Shown: positions 49,526 through 61,600, counted from the first letter of the stretch. The stretch: 64,000 nt of DNA from Thalassobacterium sedimentorum (GCF_031127905.1 NZ_JARXIC010000015.1:43774-107773), one strand, 5' to 3'. Notes: generated by a model from the letters alone, not told the origin. Numbers and translations are program-made.

Positions 49526-52500
49526 ATGTTGAATCAACTGATACGTTTTTCGCTCTCGCAGCGTTTGTTGATCTGCTTGCTCGCGGTCATCGTGCTGGTC
49601 TTGGGCACCAAGACGGCGACCGAGTTGCCGGTGGAGGTGTTGCCCGATTTGACCAAGCCTACTGTGACTATTTTGACGGAAGCGCCCGGCTTTGCGCCGG
49701 AAGAGGTGGAGACGCTGATCTCGATCCCATTGGAGAATTCCTTGATGGGGGCGACGGGGGTGTCACGCATACGCTCCGTCAACGATGTCGGGCTGTCGCT
49801 GATTTTTGTGGAATTCGATTGGGGCACCGACATCTATCAAGCGCGTCAATTCGTGCAGGAACGATTGGCCGGTGCCGACGAATCGATCCCTGAAGGTGTG
49901 AACCCTTACATGACGCCGGTGGCTTCTTTGATGGGCAACATTCTCCTGGTGGGCATCGCCGATCCGACTGGCGAGATTGCGCCGCGTGACTTGCGCACAC
50001 TGGCGGATTGGACCGTGGGCCGACGCCTGCAATCCATTTCCGGCATCGCCGAAGTGCTCTCGATGGGCGGTGGCGTAAAGCAAATACAAGTGCAGCCCGA
50101 TCCGGATCGCATGCGCGCGCACGATGTCAACTTTGAGCAGATTCATGCGGCGGCGGCCAACTCGGTCAAAAACACCACCGGCGGCTTTCTCACGGAGTCC
50201 GCGCAAGAGATCATGGTGCGCAATCTTGCGATGACGACCGAACTCTCGGACATCGCCAACACGGTGGTGACCTACGAGGACGACCGTCCCGTGCGGCTCG
50301 GTGACGTCGCGGAATTGACTTGGGATATTCAGCCGATGCGCGGGGATGCCGGTATGGGCTCGAAGACGATCTCCAACGGCGAGTCGGTCACCGGTTACCC
50401 GGGCGTGATTCTTAGTGTGACCAAGTCGCCCGGCTTCGATACCATCGCACTCACCGGTCACGTCGAGTCCGCGCTGGAAGAATTGAAAACCGCACTGCCC
50501 GCAGGTGTCGAAATTGTAACGCTCTATCGCCAAGCCGATTTTATCAACCTTTCCGTCGGTAATTTGAAAGAAGCCCTGCTGGATGGAGCCATTATGGTGG
50601 CTTTGATCCTATTTATATTTTTGTTTAATATACGGATCACTCTGATCACTTTGACCGCGATCCCGCTATCGCTTGCTGCGACCATTTTGGTCTTTGCTGC
50701 CTTTGATTTGAGTGTGAACTCGATGACCCTGGGGGGCCTCGCCGTGGCCATCGGTATGGTGGTGGACGATGCCATCGTGGACGTGGAAAATGTGTATCGG
50801 CGCCTGCGGGAAAACGCCGCCTTGGCGCAGCCGCAGTCGCGGCTCGAAGTCATCGCGCGGGCCTCCGCCGAGGTGCGTTCCTCCATTTTATATGCCACGG
50901 TGTTGATCATCTTAGTCTTCTTGCCGCTGCTTGCGTTGAGTGGGGTGGAAGGGCGCTTGTTCTCTCCGATCGCGATTGCGACCATTGTCAGCATGGCCGC
51001 TTCGTTCCTAGTCTCGTTGACCGTGATTCCGGTGCTGTGCTCGCTATTGCTCAATCCCGCAGCGGGCAAAGTGCACCGCGATGGGTTTGTGGTGCGCAGC
51101 TTGAAGCGTTTTTATGGCGCGACCTGGTTGCGTCTTTCGCTCTCGCAACCTTTGTTAGTGCTGGCGCTGACAGGGGTGCTCTTGTTTGTCGGTTATGGTG
51201 CGGTGATTCGTATGGGGGGCAACTTCTTGCCCGCCTTTCGTGAGCCCACGGCCTTGATTGCCACCACCACCGCGCCCGGCACCTCGCTGAAGCATACCAC
51301 CGAACTCTCCGAAACCGCGCAGAATTTATTGCTGCAAATACCCGAAGTCGAAACCGTGGGCTATCGCGTCGGCCGTGCCGAGCGGGGCGACCACGTAGTG
51401 CCAGTGTCGACCGTGGAGTTTGACGTCGAGTTTACCGACGAGAGTGCCCGCAGTCGCGACGAAGTTCTGGCGGAAATCCGCGATGTCATGCGCACCATAC
51501 CCGGTACCTTTAGCGCGCTCAGCACGCCCTTGGCCGATCGCATCGGACACATGTTGAGCGGGGTGTCCGCCAAGGTTGCGGTTAAAATCTACGGGCCCGA
51601 CCTCGCCGAGTTACGACGTCTGGGCAACGAGGTCACCGAGATCGCCCGCGCCATTCCCGGCCTGGAAGAGGCACGCGCCGAGCAGCAAGCATTGATCCCG
51701 CAACTGCGCATCGAGGTGAACCGTGACCGGGCACTCGCCTACGGCATCACTCCTGGTGAGTTAAATACGCAACTGGCCGCATTGATGGGCGGCGAAGTGG
51801 TGGGCGAAGTCTACGAAGGCCAGCGTGTGTACGATCTGGTGGTGCGACTGCCGGCACAGTGGCGTGAGTCGCCCGAGCGCTTGGCGAATCTCTATATCGA
51901 TACCCAGAGCGGGCAGCGCGTGCCGCTCAGTTCGGTGGCCGACATCCGCCAGGCCAAGGGACCCAATACCATTTTACGCGAAAATACACTGCGCCGCTTT
52001 GTGGTTTCGATCAACCCCACTGTGAGCGATCTCAATCAGGTGGTGGAAGCGTTGCAAGAGGCTGTGGCGACACAGCTGAAGTTGCCGCTCGGATACACCG
52101 TCTCCTTCGAGGGCGAGTATCAAGCGCAGCAAGAGGCGCGTCGCACCATTCTGATCATGTGTTCGCTGATCCTGCTGCTGATCGTGTTCCTGCTCTATAG
52201 CTACTTTAAAACATTTAGCTTTGTCGTGGTGGTGCTCACCATCATTCCGATCTCTTTGGTCGGTGGGATCTTCTATACCAGCCTGACGCTCAACAATATC
52301 AGTATCGCCACCTTAGTCGGTTTCATCGCCGTCACCGGGATCGCTGCGCGCAATAACATCATGTTGCTCTCGCACTATTTGCACCTGATGCGCCACGAGG
52401 CCGAAGCCTTTTCCAAGGCCATGGTGATTCGTGGCACCCAAGAGCGCCTGGTGCCGATTCTGATGACCGCTATCTCCGCCGGACTCGCCTTGGTGCCGCT

Positions 52501-52678
52501 GCTGCTGGCCGCCGATGAGGCCGGCAAAGAAATTCTCAATCCCGTGGCGATTGTCATCGTCGGGGGCCTGATCAGCTCCACGCTGCTCGGCCTCGCAGTG
52601 ACGCCCGCCATTTTCTACACTTTCTGTCGCCAGTCGGCAGAGAAATCCATCCGCCTCGAATCCGCTGCTTCTGAGTAG
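49526..52678 (+). CDS. RND efflux pump, heavy-metal (CzcA/CusA) type
   Basis: A 1050-residue inner-membrane proton-driven transporter. Two large periplasmic loops and 12 transmembrane helices are expected from the sequence. The TM4 motif AIGMVVDDAIVDVENVYRRL carries the acidic proton-relay residues of the HME/HAE families. The N-terminal VEVLPDLTKPTVTILTEAPG and GVSRIRSVNDVGLSLIFVEFDW match CzcA/CusA-like pumps. The flanking Cys/His-rich proteins favour a metal-ion substrate, but the metal cannot be named from sequence. It starts 1 nt after the adaptor stop. Confidence 0.9.
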   Translation: MLNQLIRFSLSQRLLICLLAVIVLVLGTKTATELPVEVLPDLTKPTVTILTEAPGFAPEEVETLISIPLENSLMGATGVSRIRSVNDVGLSLIFVEFDWGTDIYQARQFVQERLAGADESIPEGVNPYMTPVASLMGNILLVGIADPTGEIAPRDLRTLADWTVGRRLQSISGIAEVLSMGGGVKQIQVQPDPDRMRAHDVNFEQIHAAAANSVKNTTGGFLTESAQEIMVRNLAMTTELSDIANTVVTYEDDRPVRLGDVAELTWDIQPMRGDAGMGSKTISNGESVTGYPGVILSVTKSPGFDTIALTGHVESALEELKTALPAGVEIVTLYRQADFINLSVGNLKEALLDGAIMVALILFIFLFNIRITLITLTAIPLSLAATILVFAAFDLSVNSMTLGGLAVAIGMVVDDAIVDVENVYRRLRENAALAQPQSRLEVIARASAEVRSSILYATVLIILVFLPLLALSGVEGRLFSPIAIATIVSMAASFLVSLTVIPVLCSLLLNPAAGKVHRDGFVVRSLKRFYGATWLRLSLSQPLLVLALTGVLLFVGYGAVIRMGGNFLPAFREPTALIATTTAPGTSLKHTTELSETAQNLLLQIPEVETVGYRVGRAERGDHVVPVSTVEFDVEFTDESARSRDEVLAEIRDVMRTIPGTFSALSTPLADRIGHMLSGVSAKVAVKIYGPDLAELRRLGNEVTEIARAIPGLEEARAEQQALIPQLRIEVNRDRALAYGITPGELNTQLAALMGGEVVGEVYEGQRVYDLVVRLPAQWRESPERLANLYIDTQSGQRVPLSSVADIRQAKGPNTILRENTLRRFVVSINPTVSDLNQVVEALQEAVATQLKLPLGYTVSFEGEYQAQQEARRTILIMCSLILLLIVFLLYSYFKTFSFVVVVLTIIPISLVGGIFYTSLTLNNISIATLVGFIAVTGIAARNNIMLLSHYLHLMRHEAEAFSKAMVIRGTQERLVPILMTAISAGLALVPLLLAADEAGKEILNPVAIVIVGGLISSTLLGLAVTPAIFYTFCRQSAEKSIRLESAASE

Positions 52679-52724
52679 TGGCGCGAGGTATTTGTCACCC
52701 AATCCAAGCAACCAATCAAATATT

Positions 52725-53168
52725 ATGAAAATCAAACAATACATCACCGTCCTCCTAGTCAGCCTGAGCCTGCTTAGCGCCGCATCGCTTGCGCAGGCAG
52801 CCGAATCCGCCGGTCCCAATGGCGGACGCGTCATCGAGCAAGTTGAGCCCCATGCGGAGTTCTTTCTCACTCCCGATCGCTACGCGCAAATCACTTTCCT
52901 GAACGCGGAGGGGGAGGCGATTGCGCCCGAGCAACAAACAGTGAGCCTCATCGGCGGGGATCGTTCCGCACCCGTGAAATATAGCTTCGAGCGCGTCGGT
53001 GACGTGTTGCGCTCTGTAGAGCCCCTCGCGGATCAGCCTCGCATGCCGATCGTGATCTCGATCAAGCCATCTCCCGAGGCTAAAACCGTGCGTGAGAAGT
53101 TCTATCTGAACCAACACATCTGCGGTGGCTGCCAGCTAGAGGAATACGCCTGTATTTGCGGGCATTAA
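52725..53168 (+). CDS. Small exported protein with C-terminal Cys cluster
   Basis: A 147-residue protein. A signal peptide (about 1-26, ending AQA) precedes PNGGRVIEQVEPHAEFFL and a beta-rich domain of about 90 residues. The C-terminus is HICGGCQLEEYACICGH, a Cys/His group typical of metal binding. The gene is the last of the efflux operon, 46 nt after the pump, so a periplasmic metal-binding accessory is the likely role. The frame opens at 52692, but ATG 52725 gives the signal peptide. A palindromic array begins 11 nt after its stop. Confidence 0.65.
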   Translation: MKIKQYITVLLVSLSLLSAASLAQAAESAGPNGGRVIEQVEPHAEFFLTPDRYAQITFLNAEGEAIAPEQQTVSLIGGDRSAPVKYSFERVGDVLRSVEPLADQPRMPIVISIKPSPEAKTVREKFYLNQHICGGCQLEEYACICGH

Positions 53169-53179
53169 AGCAGTTTACT

Positions 53180-53699
53180 GGTAGGGCTCTCTCGCCGAGA
53201 GAGCCGTTGTTCCGGGGCGCGGCGAGCGTTCGAGAGCTTCGTTTACATTTGCGGCTGATTGGACGAACGGACGCCTCGGCGAGGCGTCCCTACCGGTTGG
53301 CGTTGCCCGTGTTTGGTAGGGCTCTCTCGCCGAGAGAGCCGTTGTTCCGAGGCGCGGCGAGGGGCCGAGAGCTTCGTTTACGCTTGCGGCTGCTTGGACG
53401 AACGGACGCCTCGGCGAGGCGTCCCTACCGGTTGGCGTTGCCCGTGTTTGGTAGGGCTCTCTCGCCGAGAGAGCCGTTGTTCCGAGACGCGCGAGCGTCC
53501 GAGAGCTTCGTTTACGTTTGCGGCTGATTGGACGAACGGACGCCTCGGCGAGGCGTCCCTACCGGTTGGCGTTGCCCGTGTCTGGTAGGGCTCTCTCGCC
53601 GAGAGAGCCGTTGTCCCGGGGCGCGGCGAGTGTCCGAGAGCTTCGTTTACGTTTGCGGCTGATTGGACGAACGGACGCCTCGGCGAGGCGTCCCTACCG
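53180..53699. repeat. Four-unit tandem array of paired palindromes (BIME-like)
   Basis: The array has units starting at 53180, 53315, 53450 and 53584 (periods 135, 135, 134 nt); the fourth ends early. Each unit holds palindrome P1, GGCTCTCTCG-C-CGAGAGAGCC (first copy 53185-53205), and palindrome P2, GGACGCCTCG-G-CGAGGCGTCC (first copy 53269-53289). All eight cores are perfect while the linkers vary. Each unit begins GGTAGGG and P2 is followed by CCCTACC, so the two elements point toward each other. Because 135 is a multiple of three, long spurious reading frames run through it. Confidence 0.95.
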
Positions 53700-53761
53700 C
53701 GTGATGGATTGCCTGCTTTCCTTCGGCCAGATTTTTCACCTTGCGGGTTCGTCGATTTAGC

Positions 53762-53789
53762 CTTCTGTCTTCTGACCTCTATTTTCTGA
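53762..53789 (+). repeat. Second copy of the TTCTGA pyrimidine-rich repeat
   Basis: The 28 nt match 190-217 at 23 positions, with the same TCTGAC-type word repeated at about 7-nt spacing. It lies 17 nt before the start codon of the FAD oxidoreductase. Function unknown. Confidence 0.5.
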
Positions 53790-53806
53790 TTACAAACTGA
53801 AATATT

Positions 53807-55264
53807 ATGGCAAAGGATTGGCTCAAAGGCATTAAAGAAGAATATGACGTCGTCGTCATCGGCTCCGGCTTGGGTGGACTCACCGGGGCGAACTACTTGG
53901 CGAAGAACGGTCACAAGGTCCTCTTGCTCGAACACCACTACCAGTTCGGTGGGCTCGCGACTTGGTTTAAGCGTCCCGGTGGACACATCTTCGATATCTC
54001 CTTGCACGGCTTCCCGCATGGCATGGTCAAGAGCTGTCGCAAATATTGGACCAAGGAGATCGCCGATTCCATCCACCAGCTCAAAGATGTTCGTTTCATT
54101 AATCCGCAGATGGATGTGTGGACCTCCTTCGACCGCGAAGACTTTACCAATATTTTGGTCAACGACTTCAAAGTCGACCGCGAGAAGGTGGAAGCCTTCT
54201 ACACCCACCTGCGCCAGATGAATTTCTATGACGACAACACGCAGACCACGGGTGAAATGTTCGAAGAGTTCTTCCCCGGCCGCAGCGATGTGCACCGCTT
54301 GCTAATGGAGCCGATCTCCTACGCCAACGGCTCGCATATCGACGACCCTGCCATTACATACGGGATCGTATTCTCCAATTTCATGAGCAAGGGTGTGTTC
54401 ACCTTCCAAGGCGGCACCGATACTTTGATCAAAAAGATGGTCGCCGAGCTGGAGAAAAACGGCTGCGAGGTGCGCAAGAATGCCCTGGTCGAAGGCGTGG
54501 ATGTGGAAGACGGCAAAGTCGTCGGCGTGCGCGTGCGCAGTCAAAACTCCGGCAGCGAAGAATTCCCGATCCGCACCGTCAAGTGCAAGGCCGTGCTCTC
54601 CAACGCCAACGTGCGCAACACCATCGAGTATCTGGTGGGCGAAGATAAATTCAGCTCCGAGTTTGTGGCCGAGGCCAAGGCGGTGCGTAACAACACCAGT
54701 TCCTGCCAAGTTTACATGGGCATCAAGAAGGGCGAGACCATCCCGAACATCGGCGACCTCGTCTTTACTTCCAAAGCCCCCGAATACACCATCGATGAGC
54801 TCACATCGATACACACTAGCAGCCACACCTTTTCCGTTTATTATCCGGAAACCCGCCCACACCTCAAGGAGCCACGCTACACTGTGGTCGCGTCCTTAAA
54901 CGCCCGCTGGGACGAGTGGAACGATTTAACCGACGAGCAATACGAAGCCGAAAAGGCCCGCATGTGCGAAGAGTGCGTCAGCAGCTTGGAAACTTTCATC
55001 CCCGGCGTGCGCGACAAGATCGACCACATCGAAGCCGCCACCCCACGCACGGTGAACTATTACACCAAGTCCATGCAAGGCACCTCCTTCGGCACCAAAT
55101 TCGAAGGCCTCAAGGTCTCGATGGAACTTTCCGATCAAATCCAAGGCCTCTACCACGCCGGCTCCGTCGGCATCATCATGTCCGGCTGGCTGGGCACCAT
55201 GAATTACGGTGTCATCACCGCCAACAAGATGGACAAGTGGCTCTACGAGCAGGCGAAGGCGTAG
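53807..55264 (+). CDS. FAD-dependent oxidoreductase, phytoene desaturase/CrtISO-like
   Basis: A 485-residue flavoprotein. The N-terminal dinucleotide-binding motif is [35 protein letters not shown] (conserved GxGxxG and the acidic strand end); the Crt-type C-terminal FAD loop is [29 protein letters not shown]. Between them are [14 protein letters not shown] and [16 protein letters not shown], as in carotenoid isomerases and all-trans-retinol saturases. The substrate is probably a carotenoid or related isoprenoid, but no crt gene is adjacent. Its stop codon lies inside a palindromic element. Confidence 0.85.
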   Translation: MAKDWLKGIKEEYDVVVIGSGLGGLTGANYLAKNGHKVLLLEHHYQFGGLATWFKRPGGHIFDISLHGFPHGMVKSCRKYWTKEIADSIHQLKDVRFINPQMDVWTSFDREDFTNILVNDFKVDREKVEAFYTHLRQMNFYDDNTQTTGEMFEEFFPGRSDVHRLLMEPISYANGSHIDDPAITYGIVFSNFMSKGVFTFQGGTDTLIKKMVAELEKNGCEVRKNALVEGVDVEDGKVVGVRVRSQNSGSEEFPIRTVKCKAVLSNANVRNTIEYLVGEDKFSSEFVAEAKAVRNNTSSCQVYMGIKKGETIPNIGDLVFTSKAPEYTIDELTSIHTSSHTFSVYYPETRPHLKEPRYTVVASLNARWDEWNDLTDEQYEAEKARMCEECVSSLETFIPGVRDKIDHIEAATPRTVNYYTKSMQGTSFGTKFEGLKVSMELSDQIQGLYHAGSVGIIMSGWLGTMNYGVITANKMDKWLYEQAKA

Positions 55265-55288
55265 GGGGCGTTACTTGTGACGCCCGCC
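55261..55288 (+). repeat. Single REP-like palindrome overlapping a stop codon
   Basis: GTAGGGGGCGTTACTTGTGACGCCCGCC: the GTAGGG lead, an 8-bp hairpin GGCGTTAC/GTGACGCC (one G.U pair) around TT, and a CGCC tail. The TAG at 55262-55264 is the stop of the FAD oxidoreductase, so the element supplies the stop codon. It matches the plan of the elements at 46357 and 53180 with a different core. Confidence 0.8.
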
Positions 55289-55650
55289 GAGTGCCGGAGC
55301 GGTCGCGCTGCGTATTATGTTGAGTGCGGCGGCATCATTGATGTAGGGGTGCGACTTGTTTTTTATGCCTTTGGGCGCCCGCCCGCGTCATGAGAGCTGC
55401 TGTGGATCGGTGGGCTTTCGGCTTCTCGGGTATGAATCGTGTGAGTCGTGGTGACGGCGGCTTGCGCTTGAGGCCCTCGAAAGCAGGCACCATTCGACTG
55501 CTTCATTGTTTATGCAACATGTGCAGGCGCCACAACGTGTGGAACTTATACTGCAATCAATCTATTTCGTTGAATCGAGCGTTATGCTAACTGTGTTTTT
55601 CGAAGTTTATCTGTTGCAGGGATTGAATTTTGGTAATTATCATTTTCCCG
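55289..55650. other. Spacer before the giant secreted protein
   Basis: 362 nt. A 66-codon frame at 55390-55590 has no family resemblance and is not called. No further palindrome of the REP-like type was found here. Confidence 0.4.
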
Positions 55651-58600
55651 ATGGGAAAATTTAATAAATTTTATACATTTATTTGTGCCTCCGCTGTATT
55701 ACTATTCTTGTTCCTGAGCCAGCAGGGCGGAGAGACAAAGTATCAAGCCATAGTTTCCACCTTATCTCAAGGCGAAGTGATCGCTTCTGCTGACGATCGC
55801 CTGCTGAGTGCTTCTGGCAACACAGTCACTAATACGCTTCCTTCGACCCGCTTAGATCATACTCTGGGCTCTACGCTTGTAGCAGAATCGCGAGACGAAG
55901 TTCAGGATGACGATGCGCGACTAGGCTCGGCCCTAGTGAGTCGAATTCCGGGCTTTCTTGACTCATCTACGACGCAGGTTTTGCGGACTTGGGAGATCCC
56001 CAAAGACGCGCACGGACCTCGAAGGTTTGTTCGCCTCTACGAAACCGATTTTCATTATCCACTAATTCGATCTGAAGAAGTGGTGCCGGCGCCAGTTGAG
56101 GACGCTGCTGATGCAGTGCAATCTGTTCGTTCGATGGTTGCGGACCATTTAATCGTGATGCCTGAGGCTGGCACGAGCAAAGAGCAATTGCGGCAAGCTA
56201 TTCTTGCTGCGGGGTATGAGGTTCGGGACACTCCCGCTACGAGTCCTTTTTTGCTCGCAGCCTTTGATCCGCTGGAGAGCGAAGAGGCGCTTACTGAGGC
56301 GCAACGCGAAATTGCGACGATGACACATGTGGTTGCATCGGTGGAGCCTGACTATTTGAAATTAGGACAGTTAGCCGCGAATGATCCTGCGTATGAGCAT
56401 GATACCTTGTGGGGCCTTAATCATTATTCCAACTACGATATCGATGCGAGAGAGGCTTGGGAGCGTCGGACCTCGGCCGCGGAGGTCGTTGTCGCGATTT
56501 TAGACACTGGGATTTTGACATTTCATGAGGACCTCGCGGCTAATATGTGGGTGAATTCAGCGGAGATCGCTGGTGACGGCATTGATAACGATGGCAACGG
56601 GTGGATTGATGATATTCATGGAGCGAATTTTATAAATCCATTGAAGAGCCCAGATGATGATAATGGGCATGGGACGCATGTCGCAGGCACGGTGGGCGCG
56701 GTCGGTAATAATAGTATTGGAGTCACCGGTGTTGCATGGGATGTGCAGTTGATGGCGCTTAAGTTTCTGGGCGAGAACGGTCTTGGGACGACTTCAGGCG
56801 CGATTAGCGGTGTCTATTATGCTGTCAACATGGGAGCGGATATTATAAACGGCAGCTTTGGTGGTGGAGGTGAGAGCGCGGCGATGCAAACTGCGCTCGC
56901 ATACGCATATGCGAATGGTGTCATTTTTGTGGCATCGGCGGGAAATAACTCCGGAAATAATGATTACCAGCCACAGTTCCCTGCCTCCTATGATTTGAAT
57001 AATATCGTATCGGTTGCGTCTCACCGACGTGACGGGGAGTTATCCACGTTCTCGAATTTCGGAAGTGGTACTGTTGATCTCTCTGCGCCCGGTGAATCGA
57101 TTTGGTCGACATCATTTGTTATGGGCAGGTATGTCGATGGGGTGCCTCCACGCCCGCGCGAGGTGGGGGATAGTTCTTATCGATATTTGAGTGGCACGTC
57201 CATGGCTGCACCACATGTGAGTGGAGCACTGGCATTATTGAAGGCTGAGTATCCAGATGAGGGGGTCGATGAGCTCTTGAATCGACTTTATGCGTCGGTC
57301 AAAAATACCGACGCGATGCAGGGGAAGGTACGCTTTGCGGGCATACTGTCGTTGAATAATGCGTTGGAGCTAAGCAGCAGCGCAGTCATGGGAGATGCCT
57401 ATGATGATGCGATTGAACTGTCATGGCCCTATGCTGAGTGGACTGGGAGCACCGTCGGTGCGACGGTGGATGAGGCGCTCAGTGGCTATCAGGCCCCCAT
57501 GGATGGAACGGGCAGTTTGTGGTTCACTATCACGAGTGAGCAAGATGGTTGGATGCAGTTAGGCTTTCAAGCGAGTTCGAATGAGGGCTGGGTGGCGGTT
57601 TTTAAAGAGTCGCAAGTCAACGAGACAGCACTTCTGTCAAGTCAATCGAGCAGCCGGTCTGGCTATTTTCAGACTGAGGCGGGCACGACCTACCGCATTC
57701 GAGTCGATTCAACGGGTGAAGCGCTGAATACGTTTCATTTAACTCTCATGCAGCGCGCTGCAAATGATAATATTAATGAAGCGGTCCGCATTGAGGCTTC
57801 GAACTTCTCCGTGGATGGTTTTAATTTTGCGGCGACTCATGAACCGCTGGAGCCCCGGCATGCCGGGGTGGCGACTTCTCGGAGTGTTTGGTATCAGTGG
57901 CTTGCTGCTGAGGATGAAGTCTTTTATTTGAATACACTGGGTTCGGGCTTTGATACTGTTCTAGCAGTCTATACGAGGGATGCAGGCGTTTTGAGTGAGG
58001 TCGCTTCAGATGATGATGGTGGCCGTTCATTGACGAGCGCGCTCCAATTCACGGCTGAAAGTGGGCAAGAGTATTTCTTTGTCGTTGATTCTTACCGGGA
58101 AACTCCTGCAGGTGATTTTCAGCTAAACGGTGCTTATAAAAGTGATATCTCGATTTACTCACAACCTCAGTCGAGAAATGCCAAGGTTGGTGATGTCGTT
58201 ACTCTTTCTGTGGGAGCCAGTAGTGGACTGGACCTCTCTTATCAGTGGTATCGTGACGGCAATGCGATTGCGGGAGGTAATCAAAGCATCTTGCGGTTTT
58301 ATTCCTTACGTGAAGAAGACTTTGGTAGCTACCATTGCTTGATCAGAAATGAGCATACGAGCGTACAAAGTGACGCGAGCGCGATCATGCAGTTTCTGAG
58401 CGCGCCTGAAATCGCCTGGCAATCGTCTAGTAAAGCATTGGCCAGTAGCTCTTATGCGGAATTATCCGTGCGAGCTTACGGGAGCGCACCATTAACTTAT
58501 CAGTGGAAAAAAGACGGTGTCATTCTACCTGATGAAGATGCTCCGGTTCTGAGTTTTAATAATTTTGAAGATACCGATGCTGGCATCTATGAGGTGCTTG

Positions 58601-61600
58601 TCTCTAATAGTGAGGGCACGCGACTTTCTCGCCCGATGGCATTGGATGTGGTTGCGAATCCTTTAGAAGATTGGATCTGGAGAAACCCGCTGCCACAGGG
58701 GGCAGATATACGAAGCATGCTGATACACGATGGCGTCTACTATGCCGTTGCCACCGGAACCGAGTCGGTGCTTTTAAAATCTATTGATGGTGGTGTCTGG
58801 CAATCCATCGAGTTGCCCGGTGATATGCGTGCCTTTGACCTTACTTATGGCAATGGTCAGTTTGTTGCCGTTGGACTCGGGGAAGGTTCATTTTTCGATC
58901 CAAAGCCGGTCTTAACGTCTCCTGATGGCGTCGTTTGGACGAAGCACTTGGTCAGTTTTGGAAATGAAACACCACAAAGCATTGAATTTGAAAATGGGCT
59001 GTTTGTCTTGCGCACAGGAGATCGCCGTATTTGGCACTCAAGTAATGGCATTGATTGGTCGACGACTTCGCTGACGAATATTGGTATGCTGCGAGCCGGC
59101 GGTGGGCGTTTTCTTGCATTCAAATCGAATTCAAAGACAGTTTACTCCAGCTCAGATGGCGTCAACTGGGTGGAAGCGACCGTTCCTTCCGATGTGTGGC
59201 CTTATTGGGAGTATTGTCATTTTATTGAGGGTTATTTCTATGTGAATTTCTCATCGGCGGTCTTTCGTTCTGTAGACGGTATCACTTGGGATGCTCTGGG
59301 AAATGGGGACTTGAAGGAAGTGATGGGGTTTCATGACGGTCAATTCTATGGCTTTGAAGGACGAAGTTATTATACATCTACATCCCTGCCGAATTGGTCT
59401 GGGCTACAATACGTTCGTGGCTCGACTACGGCGAAGGATATTACCCAGGCAATTGCAGATAATGATCGGATCCTTGTTGGTGGCGAAGGCGGCTTGCTTG
59501 CAAGTTCGACTACTGTTGAGAACTTAAATTTGGAGGAATTTAATCGGATCACTGACGATCTGGATCGAGTCATTTCGATCGACCACGGATTTTATGCCTT
59601 CTGGAAGACTTCTTATTCAGGCAGAATGTACTATTCCGCCGACGGGAGTGATTGGAGCCAAATTGCAATGCCTAGCTCGGCGGGCTATAGTATCGGCGAT
59701 ATTCATTATGCGAACGGCCTATTCTGGGCAAAGTCTTCGAACTCATATTCCAGTGGGAACCAGTATCTATATCGGGGCACTCACCCAGCGAGTTTAGAAC
59801 CGCTGCTGAATGCTCAGCAAGGTCTGTTAGTCGATATTGTTTACGGAAATGGGCGTTACTATATGATTCAATACGATCATGGTAGTAGCAGTTCTGCCAA
59901 ACTTTACGAATCTACGGATGGTAGTCTCTGGACACAAAATGAAGAGATTTCTGTCTCTGGGAATTCTCGTTTGTATGCGATGGACGGTCGAATTATTGTA
60001 TCCAGCTGGTCCCGTGTGTCGGTCACCACAGACGGTGATCTCTGGGAAGTGCTGACACTTCCTGGTGGCTACGGGTATCAGAATGGTATCTTGGCAGAGG
60101 GGGGCAAAATCTATGTCTATGATGCTTACCGCAAATTTCATATCTCAGCAGATGGTGGCTCCAGTTGGAGCAGTCATACCACAAATTTGAACCTTAGTTC
60201 GATCCCGAATCTTTTCAGGATCGAGAGCCAGTTTGGTATCGTATCCGGGAGTCAGATATATTTATCCGCAGATGGAATCACTTGGGGCATTAGCGCACTC
60301 AATAGTCAGTTTAATGATGTGGCGTTTGGGCTGAACACGATTGTCGGAGTTGGTGACGACGGGCTGATTATGCAATCAGGAACGCCGGTATCCAGTGCGC
60401 CGGTTTGTGAGATCGTCGCTCCCGTCGACTATGGCACTGTATCTGAATTTACTGATGTGCCTGTTCAAATCACAGCCTTTGATCCTGAAGGACACTTCAA
60501 CTCGATTAACTGCTATTGGCGTGGCGAGCTGGTTTACAGTAGCACCCGTAATGGGAGTCACGAGTTTAACATCTTCGTCAAAGAAAGTGGTTTGGGCGAC
60601 CTCAGAGCAATTGCCACCGATGACAGTGGCCTGAGAACAAGTGCATTGATCAAAATATCGGTGAACAAAAGTCAGAATCCCGCGTGGTATTCGCCTTATA
60701 GTCCTTATGAGACCGTTGGAAGTGCGCAGTTCGGGGACGATATTTATCTTTTCACACGAGATGGCATAACCTTACGAAGTAGTGACTTTGAAACTTGGGA
60801 GACTCTACAACTCCCCAAACTGGATTCAAAACCTAGCTTCGCGGTTGCTGGCAATGAGCTACAGATTTTATCGAGCAGCGAGGGTGTATTTTACACCTCA
60901 CTTGATGGGCAGAACTGGGTCGCCTCTCAAATGGAGGGAAGTAATGTAACGCTCCGTCAAGCGCTTCAATTCAACGATGGTATTTTTGCGGCACCTTATT
61001 CGATGTCGAGCCTTGGAGATGGTATTGTTTTCTCCGTCGACGGATTTCAGTGGTTTAATTCGCCAACAAAAGCTTCTTTCGATCTTTCGAAAATTGTATT
61101 GGGAGATACGGGGCGCGGTCTTGCGATCAATAGCGGCTATTCGATTGATACCGCTTTATATACATTTGAAATTACATCGGATTATGAGGTGCAGTTTACG
61201 AATACAGGTTTAGGGCGTGCCGTTGATGCGGCTTGGGGGCTGGACCGTTTTGTGGCGATCATGGCAGACGGAAGTGTACAATTCTCGTTCGACTTGAATG
61301 CATGGAGCCCTGCGGCTTGGGCTGGAGCGACCCCGGATCGTATTGAATTCTTGGCTAATCGCTTTTTTCTTTTCGATGATGATGAGATTTTGGCCTGCTC
61401 CGAAGATGGACTTTTGTGGGAGGCAAGCACTGGAGACGCCTTCGCGGAGAGCATTGAGTATTTTTCAGGGCAGTATGTGGGCGTCACACGTTCCGCGGTT
61501 TATCGCTCACTTGATGGAGTCAACTGGTCAAGGTTAGCTAGCAAACCCTCAGGTTCATCTGAAGTTTGGCAACTTGCCGATGGCAGTTACGCTGTCGCCG

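Noticed and set aside
53180..53699. CRISPR array
   Set aside because: Units are 135 nt with near-identical linkers, not unique spacers, and no cas genes are present.
53156..53760. Long reading frames across the palindromic array on both strands
   Set aside because: The repeat unit is 135 nt, a multiple of three, so frames stay open by periodicity. The peptides only repeat the unit and have no family or start signal.
55390..55590. 66-codon frame before the giant protease
   Set aside because: No recognisable feature; Cys/Arg-rich composition is typical of chance frames.
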